DNA of 64,000 nt from Chlorocebus sabaeus (lineage: Eukaryota; Chordata; Mammalia; Primates; Cercopithecidae): NCBI RefSeq assembly GCF_047675955.1, contig NC_132923.1, positions 92,749,137-92,813,136 of the forward strand. Direction: 5' to 3'. A program made the position numbers and the translations under genes. Below, piece after piece: positions 1 to 11,707 of this stretch (position 1 is its first letter; every line of letters begins with the position of its first letter). Under the pieces are notes generated by a model. It was not told the origin of the DNA. It ran no database searches and saw only the letters and a program-made list of their open reading frames with translations.

Positions 1-200
1 AAGCAATTCTCCTGCCTCAGCCTGCCTAGTAGCTGGGATTACAGGCATATGCCACCATGCCTGGCTAATTTTGTATTTTTAGTAGAGACAGGGCTTCTCC
101 ATGTTGGTCAGTCTGGTCTCAAACTCCCAACCTCAGGTGATCCACCAGCCTCGGCCTCCCAAAGTGCTGGGATTACAGGCATGAGCCACTGCGCCCGGCC
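1..200 (-). mobile_element. Alu element, cut by the left window edge
   Basis: Reverse-complement Alu ending in the usual gcgcccggcc 5' end at 191-200. The A-tail side lies outside the window. Confidence 0.93.
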
Positions 201-765
201 CTGTGTGTACTTTTAAAGTCCTTGTACCATTGAGTTACAGGGCTTTGATTTCTGGGTCTAAAAAGGACACCAAGTCCTGCTAAATCTTAAACACTAACAG
301 CAATTAAACCCTCATCTTCAGGCCTGATAGAAGATGCCAATCAAAATAAACTGCATTCATGAGACACAGGGCCAGAAATTAAAACTATTCAACTCCTCAA
401 GACTCAGGTACTATCACAGAAGAGATGGGCACATGAGATTGTAAGGGCCGACTTTGAGAAATAAATTAAGTTCAAGTTCTCTATAAATTAACCATTAACG
501 TCAAAGGCACACTGATGCAAGACCAGTATATGAGCCCCTGTGTCAGATAAACAAAGTTTCCTGGAGCATCAACCCATTCCTTAATAAAAATTATATAAGT
601 TATAAAAGGCTTATGGAAATTATATCTTATGGTCAAGATAATTAAAATTGTATAGGTTGTTTATAAAATTTTGAAAAACAAATGTAATCAGCCTCATGCT
701 GTTTTTATTAGGCTTATTGTTTGGGAAATCAAGTCTGCTCTCTTAAAGAATAATGGTTTTCACCA
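201..765. other. AT-rich stretch, no gene seen
   Basis: No coding pattern or recognisable RNA. The style (short motifs such as ttataaaaggctt and many stops) resembles the ERV-like internal sequence further right, so it may be the same decayed provirus, but I cannot show this. Confidence 0.4.
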
Positions 766-1053
766 TTTTTTTTTTTTTGAGATGGAGTCTCACTCTGTTG
801 CCCAGGCTGGAGCAATCTAGGCTCACTGCAACCTCTGCCCCTCCAGGTTTAAGCAATCCTCTGCCTCAGCCTCCGGAGTAGCTGGGATTACAGGCACGTG
901 CCACCACGCCCAGCTAATTGTTTTCTTGTATTTTTAGTAGAGATGGGGTTTCACCATGTTGGCCAGGCTGGTCTTGAACTCCTGACCTCATGATCCACCT
1001 GCCTCGGCCTCCCAAAGTGCCAGGATTACAGGCATGAGCCACCGTGCCTGGCC
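766..1053 (-). mobile_element. Full-length Alu
   Basis: Starts with a T-run and ends gtgcctggcc. Flanked by a perfect 10-bp TSD, GGTTTTCACC, at 755-764 and 1054-1063, so the insertion is complete. Confidence 0.96.
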
Positions 1054-1477
1054 GGTTTTCACCTTTTTAAAAAAATCTTTGAGTTATCCGTTTGGTTAAA
1101 TGAATGACTTATTTTATAATGGCCTGTGATGCTATGTTGTTATAAGAAGCATTTTAAATTTTTTATATTTGATCAACTTTCCAAAGTCAAATTCTAACTT
1201 GAGTTCTCATTAATTTTTTTATGTCAGTCCCCTGAAGTCCAAAAGAGACATATTCAGCTTATTTAGTATAAAAATCATACAAGAAGCATTGTCAAATATG
1301 AAATGCTGTTTAGTTTTCTTTGGACTATATTTGTATAAATGTTATTGGTATGTGTTCCAAGACTATGGGAAACTCCTATAATTCTGATGACTTAGTGTAT
1401 GTTATTATTAATAATTATAATTGTTATGTAAAATTGTTGAATGCTATAGAAGTAACCAAAATTCCTAGTCAATTGTG
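1054..1477. other. AT-rich spacer, nothing recognised
   Basis: Short open frames only, with no codon bias, no splice pattern and no known repeat that I can name. Confidence 0.4.
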
Positions 1478-1792
1478 TGGGGTTTTTTTGTTTTTTTTTT
1501 TTTTGTTTTGGTGAAACAGAGTTTCACTCTGTCACCCAGGCTGGAGTGCAGTAGCACAATCTCAGCTCACTACAACCTCCACCTCCCAGGTTCAAGCAAT
1601 TCTCCTGCCTTAGCCTCCCGAGTAGCTGGGACTATAGGCATGTGCCACCACACCCGGCTAATATTTTGTATTTTTAGTAGAGACAGGATTTTGCCATGTT
1701 GGCCAGGATGGTCTCGATCTCTTGACCTCGTGATCTGTCTGCTTCGGCTTCCCAAAGTATTGGGATTACAGGCGTGAGCCACCACGCCTGGC
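1478..1792 (-). mobile_element. Full-length Alu
   Basis: Long interrupted T-run at the tail end. TSD TCAATTGTG at 1469-1477 and 1793-1801. Confidence 0.95.
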
Positions 1793-3280
1793 TCAATTGT
1801 GGTTTTAATAATGACTGTCTTATGACTTTTTGTCATCCATAGACAATTGTTGTCTTGTTTTGATCCTCTTCAAAAGGTGATTTATAATCAGTGATAGGAC
1901 TTTGATAGGTGCTCTTGAATGCAGGTTTCTAACAACTTTGGAAACTGTGACATTAGAACAAAGGAAAAAAACTTTCAGGACTCTCATGGAGAGCTGAAAT
2001 ATTCATGAATACCAAACAGAACAGGAGTTAACTGCATGGACTGAACTAGTAGAAGACTGAAGTAATCCTTTTTTTGACTCTGCTTAAAATGTTGCTGATC
2101 CTTTGTTTTGTTTTTCAGAGTCAAGAAAAGTTTTCTTAAACACACTTCTGTAAACAAAATTTGGAGCCTATTTGTTTATCTGGTTTCTTCAGAATTTGGA
2201 AACTGTGAGTATTCTTATGACAATACAGTTATTTGCATAAGTGCAATAAGAATCTGTTTTGTTTTGTTTTGTAACAGGACATACTTGGAGAAACTGTTTA
2301 TTTTACCAAGGCTTTGACTGGAATGATATGCTTTCCTTTAAAGAATTAAACTTGACTTATAAAGCCAATAAAAGCACCTTGAGAAAACTGGCCTCATACC
2401 TTGTTTACACAGCCCCTATACAGCATTCCTGACCTGTGGTAAGTAAAGAATGTCACTTTCTGATGGGTCCAGAAGCCCCAAGTTATTCTGAGGCCTCAAG
2501 AGCAGAGGAAGTTACCCAACTCGTAGATATTTGATGGTATAAAGCCATGACTGGGCTCAGCTTTAAAAAAGTCTTAGATCTGAGATTCCTTCTATGGAAC
2601 AAAGTTCCATTAAAGCCAATTTTAAAAGCCTATGTGAAAAATAATTACTCTTGCTCCACTTTTGTATAATCGGGCCAAGTATAGTAAAGCAAATTGGTCC
2701 TACCATGATTGGTCTTTAGTAAAAATTGAAAACTGGAGAAAGAAAAATGTTTCAAAAACTATAGTACACCTGTTATTAGATTCTAGTCTTGCCTAATTTT
2801 TTTACATTTTTATTATTTTCTACAGTTTGAACCGAATTCTAGTTTTTCCTGGCTACCAGTCTCCAAAATAATGTTTTCAATTGTTTGCCTTCTTTCTTTT
2901 CTTCTCCCCTACCCCATATTTCCTAATTTGAAATCACTGAAAACTAAGCTGTGCTTTTTTAAAGCCCTGCAAACTGAAGCTAAACAACAAATTTCCAAAG
3001 CAAATAACAGCAACCTATTTACATACATAAGCCACTTTCACACCTGCCTGCTGATGTGTGGATTCTTTTTTGTTTGTTGTTGTTTTCTCCCTTCCTCCCT
3101 CTATTTTCTCTTCCTAGGATATGAAACTCCTGCTAAAAATGAACTTTCTTAATAACATGGGACCTACCTGTCTAGGAAGAAAACCATCCTAACAATGAGA
3201 AATCACAGGAAACCTGAGACCAGAGACTCATTTTCTTCTAAAATGCTTTCTCTGAAAGATTTCAAAAAGAAAAGGGGAAA
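1793..3280 (+). mobile_element. Decayed ERV1-like internal region (candidate)
   Basis: The stretch leads without interruption into an LTR-like block beginning TG at 3281. Its last bases (about 3264-3280) form an A/G-only run, 'aaaaagaaaaggggaaa', which is what a retroviral polypurine tract looks like immediately before a 3' LTR. No gag, pol or env frame survives: the longest open runs are under 100 codons. The family was not identified. I infer provirus origin from the polypurine tract plus LTR arrangement only; it could be another repeat joined to an LTR. Confidence 0.42.
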
Positions 3281-3733
3281 TGTGAAGGGAAAATAAACTT
3301 GGGATCCCCAAATCACTATGCTAAAAGGAAAGGTCAAGCTGGGAACTGCTTAGGGCAAACCTGCCTCCAATTCTATTCAAAGTCATCCCTCTGCTCACTG
3401 AGATAAATGCGCATCTGTCTCTTTTGGAAATGCTAATCAGAAACTCAAAAGAATTCAACCTGTTAGTCTCTCACCTACCTATGACCTGGAAACTGAAACC
3501 CCCTCCCCGTTTCAAGTTGTCCCCACCTTTCCAGACTGAACCAATGTACAACTTACACATATGGATTGATATCTCATGTCTCCCTAAAATGTGTAAAAGC
3601 AAGCTATGCTCCAACCACCTTGGGCGCATGTCATCAGGACCTTCTGAGGCTCGGTCACAGGCGTGCATCCTTAACTTTGGCAAAGTAAACTTCTTAAATG
3701 ACTGAGACCTGTCTCAGATATTTTGTGTTCACA
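3281..3733 (+). mobile_element. LTR of an ERV1-like element (3' LTR candidate)
   Basis: About 453 bp bounded by TG...CA: it begins TGTGAAGGGAAAATAAAC and ends tattttgtgttcaca. A polypurine run precedes it directly. The ending 'gagacctgtctcagatatttt' style is common in class I ERV LTRs. I could not recognise a clear 4-6 bp TSD, which fits a 3' LTR of a longer provirus. Confidence 0.55.
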
Positions 3734-4045
3734 AGGAATTGTTGTTACGTTTTCTGGGTATGGTCATAAAATTGTGTTTGTGTTATGGTTATACAATTTG
3801 TCTATGTTAGAGATTTTTCTTGGAAAATTCACAAGTAAAAGGATATTTTATCCTTGATTGCTTTAAAATAGTCTAGCAAATGAACAAAAAATGGTGGGGA
3901 AGATAGAGTATAAATAAGAGCAACAGAATGTTGCTCACTGTTGAAACTGAGTGATAGGTGCGTGGATGCTTATTATACCATTCTCTCTGCTTTGTGTGTG
4001 TTTGACATTTTCCATAATAAAAAGGTATTAATTCCCTCATTCTTA
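3734..4045 (+). mobile_element. Old L1 3' end fragment
   Basis: The segment 3930-4030 (gttgaaactgagtgatagg ... attataccattctctctg ... ttccataataaaa) matches the end of L1M-type 3' UTRs as I know them, in plus orientation, ending in a short A/T-rich tail. Confidence 0.5.
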
Positions 4046-5689
4046 TCTCCCCAGGTGAAGCACTGAGCTAAAAAGGTCAAGTGTTAGATCAAATAAGTTG
4101 CTTTCTTTGAGCAAAAGCAGCTGCTGGGGAAGAGTCCTGTGGTGCCCCACCTACCCCTGCTGCCAGTGCCAACCCATCTGGCCCCACACTGAAGGCCCAC
4201 TTCTGCAGCCTGCTGGAGACTACCTGGCTCAATGGCCTGGCTCTGCCCACCTGGGGCCACAGGGCCTCAGGACCAGACTGGCCCTTGCCCCGCCCACAGC
4301 TTCTGGGCAGCCAGAGCCATCACCTGTAGCACTGGTTGCTGGTGCTTTGTGGGTAGCGATCACTCTTAACCCTCCCTCCTGCCTGCCTGGCTGCCCCAGG
4401 GCCAGAAGTAGATGCTGGGGCTGGGGCTACTCCCCTGGAGGGGTTTCAGCTTTTGACCCATCCAGGGTGGGCTGAGAGCCCCTGAGCTTTTAACCTGAGG
4501 GTCTTTATTGGATAGGACCACTTCGTATGTCTTCCCTAGAGAAAACACTTGGGCTTCGGAACCTGACAGATCTGGGCTTGAATCTGGCTGGCGTTCCTTG
4601 CTGCATGACCTGGGCAAGACTCTTCACCTCTGCTGAGCCCTCATCCTCCATCTGTACAATAGAACAACGCAACCTACCTCACAGGGTTGTTGTGGAGATG
4701 CTGCCTGACACATATCCCATTAAGGTTTGGTCTCTGCTTCCTCCCCGGGACAGGGCCTGGAATCAGAGGCTGAGAGCCTTCCTGTAGAAAGTCTTCATGC
4801 GTCCTAGGACTTGGCTGTCTTAGAGTGGTACATTGTGCGGTGGATGCGGCTCACATTTTCTAGAGTCACCCCCTCATCAGTATTTGGGATTGGGCTGGCC
4901 CAACCCCCAAGCCTGGAGCTCCCTGAGGGAGCCTGCGCTGCCCACTCCCAATCCCTGCTATTGGTGCAGCGATGCTGCCTGGGGCTGGCATCCTTGTTCT
5001 GGGCCTGCTGCTCCCACCCCAGGACGCCCCAGACTTGTCCTCAGTGGCTTCCCTGAGCTGCCTCTCCCACCCCAGGCATTATGCCAGGATACTTGTCTTC
5101 TGGAAGCCAAGCAGTTGCTGGGACTCAGGGACTGGTGCAGACAGGCTGAGTGGCAGCTCAGTCCTGCAAGGTCTCTGAAGATCTGAACTGGGAATCCTGG
5201 TACTCCCCAAGCCAGAACCTACCAGCCAGGCCTGCTGTGGGCCACCTGCCTGTGGGGTGCTGGGCTGAACCAGAGGCTGGCAAGCTCTGGGCCTTATTTA
5301 AGGGTTTGTGATGAGCCCGTGGGCCCTGGAGGCAGGCCATTAAAGCATCTGGCTTGTTTTGAGGGGGGAAGAAAAGTTTCTTTCTTTGGCCTTGGATGCG
5401 TTTTAACAGATAAAAGTTAACATATTATGGAAAAGTAAAAGACCACTGTCACAGTCTGTTAATCCCATATGCTTCCCCTGAGAAGGATAAATAGTTATAT
5501 GACAGTTTTATGGGATCCAGGGCCCACTATAGGAAAATTTCCCAGAGGACTCTCAGAACTGTTTTTACTCACATCACTTCAAACACCAGTGTGTGGATTT
5601 TTTACACACCACCAACAACCAGTTCTCCAACTCTCTGGACACCAACTAGGTGTCCAGCAATTCCACTGAATTCTGATACAAGCTACCTG
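4046..5689. other. Mostly unique GC-richer sequence, no gene supported
   Basis: Open frames up to 125 codons occur on both strands, but overlapping frames are equally open, which is expected from base composition. No domain, start context or splice pattern supports coding. One MIR lies inside (listed separately). Confidence 0.45.
4530..4725 (+). mobile_element. MIR SINE
   Basis: Recognisable MIR core: 'gggcttgaatctggctggc', 'acctgggcaagactcttcac', 'ctcatcctccatctgtaca' and 'cctacctcacagggttgttg' occur in the MIR order and orientation. Diverged, as expected for this ancient family. Confidence 0.85.
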
Positions 5690-6408
5690 GAGTTAGTGCA
5701 GGCCTAACCTGTTGAGGGCTCAGTCCCACACCACTGCCCCAACTACCAGTTGAAAGTCCCAGGTTACCACATATACTTCTGACCAACCAAATATAAATTG
5801 GAGGTTTCCACAACCCCCTCTTCACTTTTGATAATTTGCTAAAATGGCCCACAAAACTCAGGGAAACACTTTACTTGGGTTTATGGGTTTATTGTAAAAG
5901 ATATTATAAAGGACACCAGTGACTAGCCAAACGAAGAGGCACCTAGGGCGAGGTCTGGAAGGGTGCTGAGCACAGGAGCTTCTGTCTCCATGGAGTTGGA
6001 GGAGCATCACCCTCCTGGCACGGGGATGTGTTCACTGACCCAGATGGTCCTGAACCCCATTGTTTCGGGATTTTTACAGAGGCTTCATTACGTAGGCATA
6101 ATTGATTAAATCAGTGGCCACTGGTGATTAACTCAATCTCCAGCTCAGCTCCTCCCCCTAGAGGTCCAGGGATGGGGCAGAAAGTTCCAGCCCTCTAATC
6201 ACAGGACTGGTTCCTCTGGCCGCCAGCCCTCTAGCTCCCCAGGGGCCACCAAGAGCCACCTTATTAGCATAAACTTAGGTGTGGCTGAAAGGGCTTTTTA
6301 TGAATAACAAAAGATGCCCTACCACCCCATCACTCAGAAAATTCCAAGTTTTAGAAACTGTCAGCAACTGAGGACAAAGACCAGATGTATATTTCTTATT
6401 GTATCACA
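5690..6408 (-). mobile_element. MLT2-type LTR (ERVL class), minus strand
   Basis: The plus strand ends 'tatatttcttattgtatcaca' at about 6388-6408, the reverse complement of the usual MLT2 start. Further blocks (aaaactcagggaaacacttt, cattacgtaggcataattga, gtggccactggtgattaact) occur in the family order. The low-coordinate border is uncertain, anywhere between about 5690 and 5800, and the exact MLT2 subfamily was not determined. No internal ERVL sequence was recognised beside it, so it may be a solo LTR. Confidence 0.8.
6103..6113 (-). promoter_or_regulatory. DUX4-like homeodomain motif inside the MLT2 LTR
   Basis: The plus strand reads TGATTAAATCA (reverse TGATTTAATCA), one base away from the DUX4 consensus TAAYYTAATCA as I recall it. 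MLT2 LTRs are known DUX4/DUX-responsive elements in cleavage embryos. The site is seen; activity is inferred. Confidence 0.45.
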
Positions 6409-6735
6409 GGCTCTCTAACACTCCATTCTTCCTTTTCTTCTTTTCCTTAATCAGTAGGAGAAGATGAGGGGAAACATTGAAGCCTGAAGTAATTTCTTAC
6501 TTGACTAGTTAAAACAATGAAACTATGGGAGCTTTAGGACCTTTGGTTTGAGAATCTCTGGTTTGATATTAACATAAGTACATTAAGGCTACAAGGACTA
6601 TTCATTTGAAATTTCCAGTGGAGGCCAGCTTTCCTCTATTAGATAGAGTATCATTTGGAAAGCATGTCCTCTTCAGTACACTCTTCCTTTGAGAACTAGC
6701 TTGCTATTGGACTCCAAGAGATTATAAAAACCCTT
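6409..6735. other. Unassigned spacer between LTR and L1
   Basis: Nothing recognisable on either strand. Confidence 0.4.
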
Positions 6736-9044
6736 AAGAGGGAGATTCAAGATAGCTGACTAGAGGCGCCATTACACAGGCATAATTGATTACTGTGCCT
6801 CCTCCACAAAGAATGACCCAACAGAGCAAGTAGATAACCACATGTCAAATAGAGCTTCTAACAGAGAACACTGGAATTCATCAGGGAAGTGGCAGGGAAT
6901 CTCTGAGGAATGGGAGGCAAGAGAAGTAAAGCAGCCGGGCCTGCCAGGATCGGCTTACAACTCCCAATTGCAGGGAGATGTTGAGAGATCCCCAGCAGCC
7001 TACATTCCCACTGCAGACTCCTGCAAGCCCAGCTGTGGGAAGGCCCCTTGGCTCTTGCAAGCCCTGAGACTAGAATAGGGAGCTGCCTGGAGACACGTGA
7101 TGGCATTGTTTCAGAGAGGGAGTTCATGCTAAGTCCCACATCCCCCATAGACCCAAGCAGCTGCAGCATAGGGCGTTTGAGAGCTCCCCACCAGACTGTA
7201 TCCTGCCCTGGGGCCCAAGAGCCCCTGCACTTCCACATCCCTGGACCCCAGTGACATCCCCTCACATCCTCAGAAGCCGGTAGTATTGAGATGCCAGCTG
7301 GACCTAGCAGTGTTGCTGGGTTTCCAACACTCTAGCCCATGCAATGTTCTATACCCTAGGGAACAGGCAAAGCAGTGCACCAGGAAGATTGGGACAAAGG
7401 AAGCCAAAGCATCCGTTTCCCAGAGCCTGAGTGCTGCCTGCCCCAGGGCCACTGCCACTGACAGCAACCCCACTACTTTCAGAAGAAGGGCCACCGTGCA
7501 CCTGCATGTGCCTTTACAGAAAGCCTGGGGAACAGCCCACCTGTGTACTGTCCTTATGCTGGAGGAGAGGTGTTGGCACCCATGTGCATCATCCAGGGAC
7601 CTCAGGATGGGTCTGCCCCATCTGCCACCACCACCCACTTATACTATCCAGGGGCCTGGGGATAATTTGGCCACCTTGCCCTCCACCACTGGTGCATGTG
7701 TATGCCATCTAGGGGCATAAGGACAGGCCCACCCACCCACCACCAGATTACATGTGTACCTCTCAGGGGACAAGGGGCTGGCCCTCCCAGTCCACCATCA
7801 GCACTGACTGCTATGCATCCTGCTCCAGGGCCTAAGGGTTGTCCACTGATGCTACTACCACCACCAATGCCATATACACCACCTGGTGGTCCAAGGGCAT
7901 ACCCACTCAGCTCACTACTGCCACCGCTGGTACCTGAGCATACCACCTGGAAGCCTAAACACTGGCCTGCTCATACCCACCACTGCCAGCACCCACATAC
8001 ACCATCCAGGGCCTGAGGACTGGCACACTTGACCCACCACTGCCACCACTGGCAGTTGAGAATTGGCCCAACTGGTATCCCCTTCCGCAGGAAAGCCTTG
8101 TCACAGCTCCTACTAATAACCACATCCCAAGCCACCGAGGAACTCACAACCACCACTGATGCTGATTAGAGGTGAAGACATCCCATGGAGACTACACTAC
8201 TGCACCCACCCAGAGTCAAAGCCAAAGTACCCTGCCAAGCAACTATAGATGCAGCTCTAGGAAAGAGCCTTCCCCTACAAAAGCCAATCTATAAAACTGG
8301 AACAAGCAACTGTTACACCAGACTTGCAGATATCAATATAAGGACACAAGACACATGAAAAAGCAAGGAAACATGATGCTTCTAAATGAAGACAATAATT
8401 CTCCAGTAGCAACACAAAGAAGAGGAAATCTATAAAGTGGCCAGAAAAAGAATACAAATAATGATATTAAAGAAACTCAGTGAGATACAAGCAAACACAC
8501 ATAAATGATAGAAATAAATCAAGAAAATTCATGATCTGAATGAGAAATTCAACAGAGATAAAATTCAACAAAGAGATAAAATTCAACAAAGATACAAAAT
8601 ACAACAAAAATACAACAAAAAGATGTAAAAGAAAAACAGAAATCCTGGAACCAAACAATTCAATGAATCAATAAAAAATTCATTCAAGAGCTTTAACAAT
8701 AAACCAGATCAAGCACAAGAAAGAATTTCAGAACCTGAAGTCAGGTCATTTGAAATAACCCAGTCAGACAAAAATAAATGAACAAAGAATGAAAAAAAGC
8801 ATGGATGACATATGAGATACTATAAAGCAACCAAATATTCAAACTTTGGCAATTTCAGAAGGAGAAGAGATGGGCAAAGGCATAGAAAACCTATTTAACA
8901 AAATAATAGCTGAAAACTTTTACAGTCTTCTCTAAGATATATAGATATCGAGATACAGGAAGCTTAAAGATCCCCAAATAGATTCAACCCAAAAATAGTC
9001 TTCATCAAAGCACATTATCATCAAACTACCAAAAGTCAAAGATA

Positions 9045-9220
9045 TTGGGCACACAGCTGTAATCCCAGGTACTTGGGAGGCTGAGGCAGCTACTTGGAAA
9101 GTTTGAGGCCAGGAGTTTGAGGCTGTAGTGTGCTATGTTTGTGCCTGTAAAGTAGCCACTGCACTCGAGCCTGGGCAACATAGCAAGACCTTGTCTCAAA
9201 AAAATAAAAAATGAAGTAAA
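9045..9220 (+). mobile_element. Alu-related monomer (FLAM/FRAM type)
   Basis: A single 7SL-like arm with partial 'gtagccactgcactcgagcc' followed by an A-rich end. It lies within the decayed L1. Confidence 0.7.
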
Positions 9221-9836
9221 AGACAAAGAGAGAATTCTAAACACGACAAGCAAAAAGCATCAAGTCACATATAAGGAAATTTCCATCAGACTAACAGTGG
9301 ATTTCTCAGCAGAAATTGTATAGACCCGGAAAGAATGGGATGATATATTCCAAGTGCAAAAAGAAAAGAATTTTCAGACAAGCATACTATATCCATCAAA
9401 GCTATTCTTCAAAAATGAAAAAGAAATATTGAGGGAATTCATCATCACTACACTGGCCCTACAAGAAATGCTTAAGGAAGTCCTACATCTGAAAGAAAAA
9501 GGACAATAACTATCACGAAAGTATAAACTCACCGGTGGAGAGGACACGCAAACGAGAAAGAGAAAGCACTCAAACATTATCACTACAAAAAAACACCAAA
9601 TCATAAAGGTAAACAATAAAAGATAAAGAAAGGAACATAAGACATACAAAACAATCAGAAAACAACTAACAAAATGACAGGAGTATTTTACTTTCAACCT
9701 ATCGATAATAACCTTGAATTTGAATGTAAATGATTTAAATCCCCCAATTAAAAAACAAACTGGCTGAATGGATTAAAAAAAAAAAAAAAAACAAGACCCA
9801 ACTGTATGCCACCTGCAGGAAACTCACTTTGCCTAG

Positions 9837-10137
9837 GGCTGGGCGTGGTGGCTCACGCTTGTAACCCCAGCACTTTGGGAGGCTGAGGCAGGTGGACCAC
9901 TTGAAGTCAGGAGTTTGAGACCAGCCTGGCCAAGATGGTGAAACCCCGTCTCTACTAAAAATACAAAACTTAGCCAGGCACAGTGGTGGGCGCCTGTAAT
10001 CCCAGCTACTCCGGAGGCTGAGGCAGGAGAATTGCTTAAACCCAGGAGGTGGAAGTTGTAGTGAGCAGAGATCATGCCACTGCACTCTAGCTTAGGTCAC
10101 AGAGCAAGACTCTCTCAAAAAAAAAAAAAAAAAAAAA
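9837..10137 (+). mobile_element. Full-length Alu
   Basis: Two arms with a 20-base A-tail at its end, inserted in ORF2 remnants of the L1. Confidence 0.95.
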
Positions 10138-10164
10138 GACATACATAGACATGAAGGGGTGAGA

Positions 10165-10486
10165 GGCCAGGCGCAGTGGCTCATGCCTGTAATCCAAGCA
10201 CTTTGAGAGGCCGAGTTGGGCAGATCACCTGAGGTCAGGAGTTTGAGAACAGCTTGGGCAACATGGTGAAACCCTGTCTCTACTGAAAATACAAAAATTA
10301 GCCAGGCATGGTGGTGCGTGCTTGTAATCTCAACTACTCAGGAGGCTGAGGCAGGAGAATAGCTTGAACCTGAGAGGCGGAAGTTGAAGGGAGCTGAGAT
10401 CACGCCATTGCATTCCAACTTGGGCGACAAGAGCAAAACTCAGTCTCAACAAAATAAAAACAAACAAACAAACAAACAAACAAAAA
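10165..10486 (+). mobile_element. Full-length Alu
   Basis: Tail with (CAAA)n. TSD AGACATGAAGGG at about 10148-10159 and directly after the tail. Confidence 0.95.
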
Positions 10487-10600
10487 AGACATGAAGGGAT
10501 GGGGAAAAAATCCACACAAACAAAAACTAAAAATGTGCAGGAATAGCCATGGACCATGATATATATATTGACATTATGTTCTTGATGTAAACATTCAATA

Positions 10601-11077
10601 CAAGAAGACACAGGAAAGACACTGTGGATAAGTTAACTTGCAATATCAAGGCTATAGGAGAGCAATTTTAAACATGCCAGAACTTGGAGAACATTGTTCC
10701 CATTGCCTCTTCTTGATGAACCTAAGAGGGAATGGGTTAGAAAAGATAATTGGAAAAACGTTGGCAAAAATATTTGTGGCACACCTTGACTGCGTTTAGC
10801 TGAAAATGTGAGGCTAAAACAAATGTGGAGATAAGGATAGTAACTAATATGAAAATCTGATATGTTCTGTCAAAATGGAAATAATATCACTTAAAAAGGG
10901 GGAGAAGACAGGAAAGCCCAGAAACTCATTAACTGATTCAGAAGCAATAGCTATATGTCACAAGATACTACATAAAGCAGAGAAATCAAAACATGGAAGC
11001 CTAGGTTTATTTGAAAGTACAAAGAAAAACTAAACTTTGGATGATGGGGGAAAAGTGGGAAGAGTGAGGAAGAAGTT
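10601..11077. other. A-rich stretch, possibly L1-derived
   Basis: The sense strand is A-rich like L1 coding remnants, but no diagnostic block is clear enough to assign it. Confidence 0.35.
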
Positions 11078-11091
11078 ACAAGTTAGTTTTT

Positions 11092-11394
11092 GTTTTGTTT
11101 TGTTTTTCCTTTTTTGAGGAGTCTCGCTCTGTCACCCAGCCTGGAGTGTAATGACACAATCTCAGCTCACTGCAACCTCTGCCTCCTGGGTTCAAGCAAT
11201 TCTCCTGCCTCAACCTCCTGAGTAGCTGGGATTACAGGCGCACACCATCACACCCAGCTGATTTTTGGCATTTTTAGTAGAGATGGGGTTTCACCATGTT
11301 GGCCAGGCTGATCTTGAACTCCTGACCTCAAGCAGTCTGCCCGTCTCAGCCTCCCAAAGTACTGGGATTACAGGCATGAACCATTGTGCCTGGC
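11092..11394 (-). mobile_element. Full-length Alu
   Basis: TSD ACAAGTTAGTTTT at 11078 onward and again at 11395 onward. Confidence 0.95.
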
Positions 11395-11430
11395 ACAAGT
11401 TAGTTTTATAACAATAGTTTTATAACAAAA

Positions 11431-11553
11431 GGAGGTCAGGCCTGGTGGTTCATGCCTGTAATCCTAGCATGTTGAGAGGCCAAGGTGGGAGGATTGCTTG
11501 AGCCCAGGAGTTCAAGACCTGCCTGGGCAACATAGTGAGATCCCATCTCTTAA
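11431..11553 (+). mobile_element. Alu left-arm fragment
   Basis: Only one arm is present, from 'ggtcaggcctggtggttcat' to 'gagatcccatctctt'. Confidence 0.8.
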
Positions 11554-11667
11554 AAAAGTAACAACTTACAGAAAATATTTTTTAAAAAATTTGTTTAAGT
11601 CATTGCCTAAAGGAAAGTGGGAACTGAAAGTACAAAATATAACAATTAGAAAAAATTAAAACCTTAA

Positions 11668-11671
<4 letters not shown>

Positions 11672-11704
<33 letters not shown>
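11672..11704. repeat. (CA)n microsatellite
   Basis: Sixteen uninterrupted AC dinucleotides, long enough to be polymorphic. Confidence 0.97.

Positions 11705-11707
<3 letters not shown>

Larger units (their letters stand above)
6736..10600 (+). mobile_element. Old L1: 5' UTR, decayed ORF1 and start of ORF2
   Basis: It opens with 'gggagattcaagatagctga', the usual start of a primate or mammalian-wide L1 5' UTR. About 6840-8200 is GC-richer with cac/cca-rich runs typical of an L1 5' UTR. 8300-9700 is A-rich sense strand resembling ORF1 and the ORF1-ORF2 spacer (for example 'gacaggagtattttactttc' and 'cttgaatttgaatgtaaatg'), then a short piece of ORF2 (9760-9830, 10490-10560). No frame longer than about 145 codons survives. 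Three Alus interrupt it. The rest of ORF2 and the 3' UTR are missing. Confidence 0.7.

Noticed and set aside
4098..4475. 125-codon plus-strand open frame
   Set aside because: GC-rich composition leaves several frames open; no domain, no splice signals, no start context.
7286..7946. Overlapping open frames of up to 144 codons on both strands
   Set aside because: They lie in the GC-rich 5' UTR of an old L1 and overlap in several phases, as expected by chance there.
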